Program-made: the position numbers and the translations under genes
Origin: CAJXCL01 sp036011265
GTDB lineage: Bacteria; Nitrospinota; Nitrospinia; CAJXCL01
Assembly (NCBI GenBank): GCA_036011265.1
Contig: DASCNB010000214.1
Span: 1-6,119 of the forward strand
Reading direction: 5' to 3'
DNA: 6,119 bases
Part shown: positions 1-4,764 of the stretch, piece by piece
Numbering within the stretch: position 1 is the first letter of the stretch
How the letters are laid out: each line of letters starts with the position of its first letter
Notes under the pieces: model-generated
Databases searched by the model: none
Told to the model about the DNA's origin: nothing
What the model saw: only the letters and a program-made list of their open reading frames with translations

Positions 1-950
1 ACCTGTACGTAAAAAATGACAGCGTTAATCATCCGACGTTTTCATTCAAAGACAGGGTGGTTGCTGTGGCTGTGACTAAAGCCAATGAACTCGGAATGGA
101 TACTGTGGGATGCGCGTCAACGGGCAACCTGGCAAATTCCGTGGCGGCTCATGCCGCTGAAGCAGGACTGGAAAGTTATATTTTCATTCCATCCGATCTG
201 GAACCGGGAAAGGTCATGAGTACTTTAATATACGGAGCCAGGGTTATTGGTGTGAACGGTTCTTATGATGATGTAAACAGACTGTGCAGCGAAATAGCCA
301 TGAATTTTAAATGGGCGTTTGTGAATATTAATATCCGCCCTTATTATGGAGATGGTTCCAAGACGTTTGGTTATGAGATTGCGGAGCAATTAGGCTGGAA
401 GACTCCTGACAATATTATAGTCCCTGTTGCCGGCAGTTCTCTGATTACAAAAATCTGGAAGAGTTTTAAGGAGTTCAAAGACCTGGGATTAATAGATAAA
501 GTTAAAACCAAGATTTTTGCGGCACAGGCAACCGGTTGCGCTCCCGTAACAACCGCAATAAAAAATGGGACGGATGTTATTAAACCGGTTAAGCCAAATA
601 CTATCGCGAAATCTATTGCTATCGGGAATCCGGCAGACGGATACTACGGCGTAAAAACCACTGAAGAAAGCGGCGGATGGGGAGAAGATGTTAATGACGA
701 TGAAATCGTGGAAGGGATGAAGCTGTTGGCCAATACAGAAGGGATTTTTACTGAAACAGCCGGTGGTGTTGTGGTCTCTGTTACAAAAAAACTCATCAAA
801 CAAGGAAGAATTAATAAAGACGAATTAACAGTTTTATCGATTACCGGTAATGGACTTAAAACAAGGGAAGCAATAGAAAATAGCGTCGGAAAAATATCTA
901 TTATTGAACCTAAGTTGGGAGCGTTTAATAATTTAATGGAAAAAAACTAA
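1..950 (+). CDS. thrC: Threonine synthase, 5'-truncated by the window edge
   Basis: PLP enzyme (fold type II) that converts O-phospho-L-homoserine to L-threonine and phosphate, the last step of threonine synthesis, in the cytoplasm. The reading frame is open from the first complete codon at base 3 and gives 315 residues up to a TAA stop. The N-terminal part (roughly 80-100 residues by comparison with ~400-residue family members) lies outside. Visible motifs are NHPTFSFKDR with the PLP-binding lysine codon at 48-50, the phosphate-cradle region ASTGNLANSVAAHAAEAG, a PVAGSSL loop, GNPADGYYG, and the C-terminal TETAGG and SITGNGLK segments typical of threonine synthases. The ATG-like start at 57 (GTG) falls after the catalytic lysine and cannot be the true start. 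It is followed 48 bases later by the CysO-like gene on the same strand, so it may share its transcript. Family assignment is firm. Whether it makes only threonine is inferred from the family. Confidence 0.93.
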   Translation, partial: LYVKNDSVNHPTFSFKDRVVAVAVTKANELGMDTVGCASTGNLANSVAAHAAEAGLESYIFIPSDLEPGKVMSTLIYGARVIGVNGSYDDVNRLCSEIAMNFKWAFVNINIRPYYGDGSKTFGYEIAEQLGWKTPDNIIVPVAGSSLITKIWKSFKEFKDLGLIDKVKTKIFAAQATGCAPVTTAIKNGTDVIKPVKPNTIAKSIAIGNPADGYYGVKTTEESGGWGEDVNDDEIVEGMKLLANTEGIFTETAGGVVVSVTKKLIKQGRINKDELTVLSITGNGLKTREAIENSVGKISIIEPKLGAFNNLMEKN

Positions 951-960
951 TTTACAAAAA

Positions 961-986
961 ATAATGTAACCAAATTTTTACATCAT
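961..986. promoter_or_regulatory. Imperfect inverted repeat upstream of the sulfur-carrier gene (possible operator)
   Basis: In the 48-base gap after thrC, arms ATAATGTAA (961-969) and TTACATCAT (978-986) pair over 9 positions with one mismatch, around an 8-base AT-rich centre. The dyad ends directly at the strong ribosome-binding site of the next gene. It could be an operator, for example for the Rrf2-type regulator encoded at the end of the operon, because that family binds AT-rich dyads. It could also be a small RNA hairpin or chance in AT-rich DNA. No -35/-10 pair is convincing here. Confidence 0.28.
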
Positions 987-992
987 AGGAGG
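987..992 (+). promoter_or_regulatory. Strong Shine-Dalgarno site of the sulfur-carrier gene
   Basis: A perfect AGGAGG sits six bases before the ATG at 999 and fixes that start. It is the strongest ribosome-binding site on the plus strand of this window, which would fit a carrier protein needed in larger amounts than the enzymes around it (inference). Confidence 0.8.
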
Positions 993-998
993 AAATAT

Positions 999-1280
999 AT
1001 GGCAGTTAAAGTCAGAATTCCATCGCCATTGCTAAAATTGACTAATAATCAGGGAGAGGTCTCCGCGGAAGGAAACAGTGTAAAGGAGATATTTGATGAT
1101 CTCGAAAAAAATTATCCCGGGATAAAGGAACGTGTTTACGATGAAGAAGGGCAATTACGAAGGTTTATTAATATTTATATTAATGAAGAGGATATCAGGT
1201 TTGTTGACGGAGAATCATCTTCGGTTAAGAATGGGGATGAAATATCAATTATTCCGGCTATTGCCGGGGGCTTATTTTAA
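999..1280 (+). CDS. CysO/MoaD/ThiS-family ubiquitin-like sulfur carrier protein with GGLF tail
   Basis: A 93-residue beta-grasp sulfur carrier. Such proteins are adenylated on a C-terminal diglycine by an E1-like enzyme, become a thiocarboxylate, and donate sulfur to a biosynthetic enzyme. The segment RFINIYINEEDIRF followed by NGDEISIIPAIAGG closely resembles M. tuberculosis CysO (recalled end ILPAVAGG), more than MoaD or ThiS. The neighbours, a MoeB/MoeZ-type activator and a CysM-type cysteine synthase, point the same way, so cysteine synthesis is the likeliest job. Oddity: the diglycine (residues 90-91) is followed by Leu-Phe before the TAA stop, so the glycine carboxylate is not free. Precedents are QbsE of Pseudomonas and HcyS of Wolinella, where a JAMM-type peptidase removes residues after the diglycine. 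No such peptidase is visible here. The start is set by an AGGAGG six bases upstream. Roles in molybdopterin, thiamine or tRNA thiolation are less likely but not excluded. Confidence 0.9.
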   Translation: MAVKVRIPSPLLKLTNNQGEVSAEGNSVKEIFDDLEKNYPGIKERVYDEEGQLRRFINIYINEEDIRFVDGESSSVKNGDEISIIPAIAGGLF

Positions 1281-1318
1281 TTTTTTTAACCGGGCTTTTT
1301 TTATTTAGGGAATAATAG

Positions 1319-2134
1319 ATGTTTGATTTTTCAGAAGAACAAATACTCAGATACAGCAGGCATATTATATTACCGGAAGTGGGCGGCAAAGGTCAGTCAA
1401 AATTATTAGACGCTAAAGTACTTTTGGTGGGAGCAGGAGGATTAGGTTCCCCCGCAGCATATTATCTGGCCGCTGCAGGTGTGGGCAATATTGGAATTAT
1501 TGATTTTGATGAAGTAGATCTCAGTAACCTGCAAAGGCAGATTCTTCACTCAAACGACCGCATAGGTTTAAACAAGGCTGAATCAGCAAAAATGACCATA
1601 GAAAAACTAAACCCGGATGTCAAAGTCCAGTTGTTTAAGGAGCGTCTAAGCTCAGAGAATATTATGAAAGTAATTGAAGGTTACGAAATAATTATTGACG
1701 GAACGGATAATTTTCCGGTCCGATATTTAATTAATGACGCTTGTGTGTTTACGAACAAAACAAACGTTCATGGGAGTATCTTTCGGTTTGAAGGGCAACT
1801 GACCATTTTTAAACCAAAAGAAGGACCATGTTACCGCTGTTTGTACCCGGAACCTCCTCCGCCCGGAATGGTACCAAGCTGCCAGGAAGCAGGGGTTTTG
1901 GGTGTTCTGCCAGGCACGGTTGGCGTACTTCAAGCGGTAGAAACAATAAAATTGATATTAAATATCGGAAAACCATTGATAGGCACCCTTCTCTTGTATG
2001 ATTCATTATCTGTAAGTTTTAGAAAACTAAAATTGAAAAAAGATAAAGACTGTCCTGTCTGTGGGGAGAGTCCAACGATAAAAGAACTTATTGATTATGA
2101 ACAGTTTTGTGGGGTTTCTCCGCAACTCTCTTAG
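1319..2134 (+). CDS. moeB: MoeB/ThiF/HesA-family E1-like adenylyltransferase for the sulfur carrier
   Basis: ATP-dependent enzyme that adenylates the C-terminal glycine of a ubiquitin-like sulfur carrier. It has 271 residues, as expected for MoeB without extra domains. Visible motifs: nucleotide-binding GAGGLGSP (38-45), acidic strand end D62-F-D64, catalytic N70 and R73 in SNLQRQ, K86, D130 in DGTDNF, and a zinc site of two CxxC pairs (C171/C174 and C245/C248). The stretch PEPPPPGMVPSC (177-188) is a hallmark shared with MoeZ-type proteins. The protein stops just after DYEQFCG, where MoeZ/MOCS3 relatives continue into a rhodanese domain, so the sulfur-delivery half is absent and sulfide or another donor must supply the sulfur. 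The gene lies 38 bases after the carrier and 8 bases before cysM, with AGGG (1307-1310) eight bases before its ATG. The family is certain. Its partner being the adjacent carrier rather than MoaD of molybdopterin synthesis is inferred from position, so the symbol marks the family only. Confidence 0.9.
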   Translation: MFDFSEEQILRYSRHIILPEVGGKGQSKLLDAKVLLVGAGGLGSPAAYYLAAAGVGNIGIIDFDEVDLSNLQRQILHSNDRIGLNKAESAKMTIEKLNPDVKVQLFKERLSSENIMKVIEGYEIIIDGTDNFPVRYLINDACVFTNKTNVHGSIFRFEGQLTIFKPKEGPCYRCLYPEPPPPGMVPSCQEAGVLGVLPGTVGVLQAVETIKLILNIGKPLIGTLLLYDSLSVSFRKLKLKKDKDCPVCGESPTIKELIDYEQFCGVSPQLS

Positions 2135-2136
2135 GT
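2133..2136 (+). promoter_or_regulatory. Ribosome-binding site that decides the cysM start
   Basis: AGGT overlaps the moeB stop codon (2132-2134), with AGG at 2133-2135 and seven bases to the ATG at 2143. It supports that ATG over an in-frame TTG at 2107, which would overlap moeB by 28 bases, has no purine-rich site before it, and would add 12 residues not expected in the family. Confidence 0.55.
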
Positions 2137-2142
2137 AAAAAA

Positions 2143-3096
2143 ATGTTACTTGCTGAAATTCAAAACTGCATAAATTGCGTAAATATTGACTTAAAAGATT
2201 TTTCCGAACCACAATTAAAAAAAATTGGAAATACCCCATTAATAAAAATACAAAACCTGACAAAAGACTTAAAAAATATTGAGATTTATGCCAAAGCTGA
2301 ATGTATGAATTTAGGGGGTTCGGTAAAGAGTCGGCCTGCTCTAAAAATGATTGAGGATGGTGAGAAAGCTGGTTTATTAACCAGGGATAAAATTATTTTA
2401 GATTCAACTTCCGGAAATACCGGTATTGCGTATGCCCTGATTGGGAAAATCAAAGGGTATAAAGTTCTTCTGGTTATGCCTGAAAATATTTGCAGGGAAA
2501 GAAAAGCAAAAATGGCTGAATTATACGACGCGGAAATTATCTATTCTGATCCGTTTGGAGGTTCTGACGGGGCGATTATTAAAGCACAGGAGATTTACGA
2601 AGCAAATCCAGAAAAGTATTTTATGCCTGATCAGTATAACAATCCATCAAATTGGAAATCCCATTATGAGACAACAGGACCTGAAATTTACAATCAGACT
2701 GACAAACGTATAACTCATTTTATCGCGGGTATAGGAACAAGCGGCACTCTAATGGGAACAGGCCGGCGCTTAAAAGAATTCAACCCCTCTATTCAAATCA
2801 TTTCTATTGAACCACATGAATCTCTGCATGGTCTTGAAGGGATGAAGCATATGGAAACTTCTATTATTCCTAAAATTTACGATGGATCATTTGCGGACAA
2901 CAAGATTTCAGTAAAAACAGAAGATGCCTACGCCATGGTTAGAAAACTGGAACATGAAGAAGGACTGCAGGTAGGCAACTCTTCAGGTGCGGCAATCGGA
3001 GGCGCATTAGAATTAGCTAAAAGAATTGATCAAGGGGTGATTGTCACCATTTTCCCGGACAGCAGCGATAAATGCTATGTTTCGGAACATTTATGA
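2143..3096 (+). CDS. cysM: CysM-type PLP-dependent cysteine synthase, probably carrier-thiocarboxylate dependent
   Basis: Fold-type II PLP enzyme that replaces the beta-substituent of an activated serine with sulfur to make L-cysteine. It has 317 residues from the ATG at 2143. Motifs: IGNTPLI (28-34), PLP lysine K62 in GGSVKSRPA, TSGNTG (89-94), VMPEN (111-115), THFIAGIGTSGTLMGTGR (191-208), SSGAA (280-284), and final PDSSDK. Several segments match M. tuberculosis CysM, which uses O-phosphoserine and the CysO thiocarboxylate, better than CysK. K235 falls where recalled CysM has Arg220, the phosphate-binding residue. With a CysO-like carrier and its E1 directly upstream, the same chemistry is likely here. 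Oddities: a ~20-residue N-terminal extension with C9-x2-C12; Ser63 where the family usually has Asp after the PLP lysine; and no C-terminal tail after SEHL. It is translationally coupled on both sides: 8 bases after moeB, and its stop overlaps the next start as ATGA. A plain sulfide-using O-acetylserine enzyme remains possible. Confidence 0.87.
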   Translation: MLLAEIQNCINCVNIDLKDFSEPQLKKIGNTPLIKIQNLTKDLKNIEIYAKAECMNLGGSVKSRPALKMIEDGEKAGLLTRDKIILDSTSGNTGIAYALIGKIKGYKVLLVMPENICRERKAKMAELYDAEIIYSDPFGGSDGAIIKAQEIYEANPEKYFMPDQYNNPSNWKSHYETTGPEIYNQTDKRITHFIAGIGTSGTLMGTGRRLKEFNPSIQIISIEPHESLHGLEGMKHMETSIIPKIYDGSFADNKISVKTEDAYAMVRKLEHEEGLQVGNSSGAAIGGALELAKRIDQGVIVTIFPDSSDKCYVSEHL

Positions 3097-3563
3097 AAAT
3101 TTCGACTAAAGGTTATTATTCGGTTAGAGCAATTATCGATATAGCTATACACTCACAGAGTTCTCCTGTGCCCCTGTCGAGTATTTCAATTCGAGAGAAT
3201 ATTTCCCTTCATTATCTTGAACAGTTATTTATGAAGCTGAGAAGATCAAACCTGGTAAAAAGCGTTAGAGGCCCGGGTGGCGGATATGTACTGGCAAAAA
3301 AACCTGAGGAAATAAGTATAGGGGATGTATTACAGAGCGTGGAAGAATCAGTTGTGCCAAAACAAGTATGCGTAACTCATAATAAAAACAAAAAAATAAA
3401 TAATAGCTGCGATAAGGTTGACGAATGTGTTAGCCGATTAGTGTGGCAAAAGTTGAGCGATAAAATGACGGAAATATTAGACTCCATTTCACTGGAAAGC
3501 CTTTGCCATGAACATGAAACACTAATGAATAAAAAGACAAAAGTAGCTGGAGACAGGGGTTAA
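3093..3563 (+). CDS. Rrf2-family winged-helix transcriptional regulator (IscR/CymR-like)
   Basis: A 156-residue DNA-binding regulator. The N-terminal helix-turn-helix starts MKISTKGYYSVRAIIDIA, and the wing RGPGGGYVLAKKPEEISIGDVLQSVE (59-84) is diagnostic of Rrf2. The ATG at 3093 is chosen over one at 3072: it overlaps the cysM stop as ATGA, GGA lies six bases before it, and it gives the family-standard N-terminus. Three cysteines, C93, C106 and C112, lie where IscR carries its Fe-S ligands, but with spacing x12 then x5 instead of x5 and x5; C138 is a fourth. It could sense an Fe-S cluster, thiols, or, like Bacillus CymR, the state of cysteine synthase. CymR is held to lack such cysteines and works in complex with CysK. 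Being coupled to a cysteine synthase gene, it most likely controls this operon or sulfur assimilation. The target and ligand are inferred. Confidence 0.9.
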   Translation: MKISTKGYYSVRAIIDIAIHSQSSPVPLSSISIRENISLHYLEQLFMKLRRSNLVKSVRGPGGGYVLAKKPEEISIGDVLQSVEESVVPKQVCVTHNKNKKINNSCDKVDECVSRLVWQKLSDKMTEILDSISLESLCHEHETLMNKKTKVAGDRG

Positions 3564-3590
3564 ATCTCGTTTCTCTTTGACTCTTGTGCC

Positions 3591-4286
3591 TTAACTCTGC
3601 TTTTTGATTTTTTTTATTCCTTCTACTACTAGCGTAATTTCTCCTTTCGGTTTTTTTGATTCTGTAATAGAGTCAACGTCGTTCAGTTCTGTATGGATTA
3701 TCTCCTCATAAACCTTGGTTATTTCTCTTGCAATGACAACTTTCCTGTTGCCGAAAACCAAATAGATTTCTTTTAAAGTTTTTTGAACTCTGTGAGGGGA
3801 TTCGAAAAGGATCAAGGTCCGGGTTTCACTGATTAGTTCTTCTAACCGTTTTCTTTTTTTTCCCTTGCCCCGGGGCAAAAAACCTTCAAAAATAAAACGG
3901 TCTGGCGGCAACCCTGAAACAATCAAAGACGCCAATACTGCTGAAGGCCCTGGAACCGGGACCAGTTTTATATTGTTCTCAAGGGCTTTTCTGACAAGGT
4001 AAAAACCCGGATCAGAAATACAGGGGGTTCCGGCGTCTGAAACCAGCCCAACATTTTTATTGGAAAGAAGAAAACCCAATATCTTTTTTGAAACACTGAT
4101 TTTATTATAATCATGATAAGAAATGATTTTGTTATGAATATCATAATGCGAAAGAAGTTTTTTTGTGCGGCGTGTATCCTCAACCGCTATTATATCGACT
4201 TCTTTAAGGGTTTTCACAGCACGATAAGTAATGTCATCCATGTTGCCTATAGGCGTACTGATAATAAATAACTTTCCCTTTTCCAT
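3591..4286 (-). CDS. rsmI: 16S rRNA (cytidine-1402 2'-O)-methyltransferase
   Basis: SAM-dependent tetrapyrrole-methylase-fold enzyme that methylates the ribose of C1402 in the ribosomal decoding centre. It has 231 residues. Motifs: ISTPIGNMDDIT (9-20), AVEDTRRTKKLL (34-45), VSDAGTPCISDPG (82-94) and VPGPSA (111-116) of the SAM site, GLPPDRFIFEGFLPR (125-139), FESPHR (161-166), REITKVYEE (187-195), KGEIT (214-218). It is shorter than the ~286-residue E. coli protein because it stops after the catalytic fold, without the small C-terminal extension; many bacteria have this short form. The ATG at 4286 is the only possible start, since an in-frame TAA lies six bases before it. No clear Shine-Dalgarno sequence precedes it. 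It is the last gene of the minus-strand group and converges on the Rrf2 gene with only 27 bases between stops and no clear terminator hairpin. Confidence 0.95.
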   Translation of the reverse strand: MEKGKLFIISTPIGNMDDITYRAVKTLKEVDIIAVEDTRRTKKLLSHYDIHNKIISYHDYNKISVSKKILGFLLSNKNVGLVSDAGTPCISDPGFYLVRKALENNIKLVPVPGPSAVLASLIVSGLPPDRFIFEGFLPRGKGKKRKRLEELISETRTLILFESPHRVQKTLKEIYLVFGNRKVVIAREITKVYEEIIHTELNDVDSITESKKPKGEITLVVEGIKKIKKQS

Positions 4287-4366
4287 AAAAGATTATGTAA
4301 TCACTCGGCCGCTAAGACACAGAGGAAAGAAAAATAGCCAGAATTTGAATGAAGTAATAAATAATT

Positions 4367-4398
4367 AACCACGAATCTGAAAAGCTAAATTCATGGTT
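4367..4398 (-). repeat. Small inverted repeat in the rsmI upstream spacer
   Basis: Arms of ten bases (plus-strand AACCACGAAT at 4367-4376 and ATTCATGGTT at 4389-4398) enclose a 12-base loop. Read on the minus strand the single non-Watson-Crick position becomes a G-U wobble, so the hairpin is complete in RNA running from the tRNAs towards rsmI. No T-run follows, so it is not a classical terminator. It may be an mRNA-leader or processing hairpin, or a remnant of a dispersed intergenic repeat. The rest of the 170-base spacer 4287-4456 holds no gene that I can see. Confidence 0.45.
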
Positions 4399-4456
4399 TA
4401 AAAGAAATCTTCCAAGTTAATCCGGTCGAACATGCAAGCACTAAGAGTTAATAATT

Positions 4457-4548
<92 letters not shown>

Positions 4549-4558
4549 TTTTTTATTC

Positions 4559-4623
4559 GGTTATTTGTCATTAGTTATTGGAAAATGACTTTTTATTTTT
4601 CTACTGACCGGTGACAAATGACC
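4559..4623. repeat. 23-base-arm inverted repeat made of heptamer-like units, between the two tRNA-Ser genes
   Basis: Arms 4559-4581 and 4601-4623 enclose a 19-base AT-rich loop. Sixteen of 23 positions are Watson-Crick pairs. Read as plus-strand RNA five more are G-U wobbles and two are mismatches; on the minus strand, the one that carries the tRNAs, those five become A-C mismatches. The outer 12 bases (GGTTATTTGTCA against TGACAAATGACC) are the best matched. The left arm reads in steps of seven as GTTATTT, GTCATTA, GTTATTG, and the right arm on the opposite strand reads GTCATTT, GTCACCG, GTCAGTA. No T-run terminator follows on the minus strand. It looks like a degenerate repeat element inside the tRNA spacer. 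Confidence 0.6.
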
Positions 4624-4634
4624 AGTAATTTTTT

Positions 4635-4720
4635 TGGCGGAGGGAGTAGGATTCGAACCCACGGAACTTTCGTTCAACGGTTTTCAAGACCGCCGCCTTC
4701 AACCACTCGGCCATCCCTCC
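4635..4720 (-). tRNA. tRNA-Ser(UGA)
   Basis: Class II tRNA of 86 bases including encoded CCA (4637-4635), discriminator G at 4638. Acceptor stem GGAGGGA/TCCCTCC, D-stem GCC/GGC, anticodon stem GCGGT/ACCGT around loop CTTGAAA, giving anticodon UGA (reads UCA and, by wobble, UCG and others). Variable arm GAAC-GAAA-GTTC, a four-base stem with a tetraloop; T-arm GTGGG/CCTAC with loop TTCGAAT. It begins 38 bases after the serS stop on the same strand and is followed by tRNA-Ser(GCU) after an 86-base spacer. Confidence 0.97.
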
Positions 4721-4722
4721 TT

Positions 4723-4764
4723 CATAGTTCACAATTTTCAATTTTTAATTAACAATTGTCAATT
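4723..4764 (-). repeat. Degenerate tandem heptamer array, six units, overlapping the serS stop
   Basis: Read on the minus strand from 4764, the DNA divides into six 7-base units of the form AATTGNN. Units 1, 2, 4 and 5 match exactly, unit 3 has A for G at position 5, and unit 6 (AACTATG) is degenerate. The first unit provides the last serS codon (AAT, Asn423) and the TGA stop, so the array runs into the gene end. Within it, 4747-4764 is also a near-perfect 18-base palindrome around ACAATTGT. The array fills the spacer up to two bases before tRNA-Ser(UGA). It resembles the short tandemly repeated heptamers known from some cyanobacteria in style only. Confidence 0.55.

Noticed and set aside
489..803. 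Open frame of 104 codons on the minus strand inside thrC
   Set aside because: Antisense to conserved threonine synthase sequence; no motif and no ribosome-binding site seen.
1281..1318. Possible terminator between carrier and E1 genes (CCGGG and T-runs)
   Set aside because: The GC-rich pieces are direct, not inverted, copies and do not form a stem. The T-run alone is not enough, and the operon continues in close spacing.
2107..2142. In-frame TTG start giving a cysteine synthase 12 residues longer
   Set aside because: It overlaps moeB, has no Shine-Dalgarno, and the ATG at 2143 has AGG seven bases upstream and directly follows the moeB stop.
2441..2713. Open frame of 90 codons in another plus-strand frame inside cysM
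   Set aside because: It lies within the conserved CysM core in a different frame; composition is basic and motif-free.
3072..3092. ATG at 3072 as start of the Rrf2 regulator
   Set aside because: It would add seven residues before the standard MKISTKGYY start. The ATG at 3093 overlaps the cysM stop as ATGA, a common coupling pattern.
3564..3590. Bidirectional terminator between the convergent Rrf2 and rsmI genes
   Set aside because: Only 27 bases, and no stem of useful length is visible on either strand.
4549..4764. CRISPR array or phage/plasmid attachment site next to the tRNA genes
   Set aside because: The repeats are 7-base degenerate units without regular spacers, and no integrase gene or duplicated tRNA 3' end is visible.
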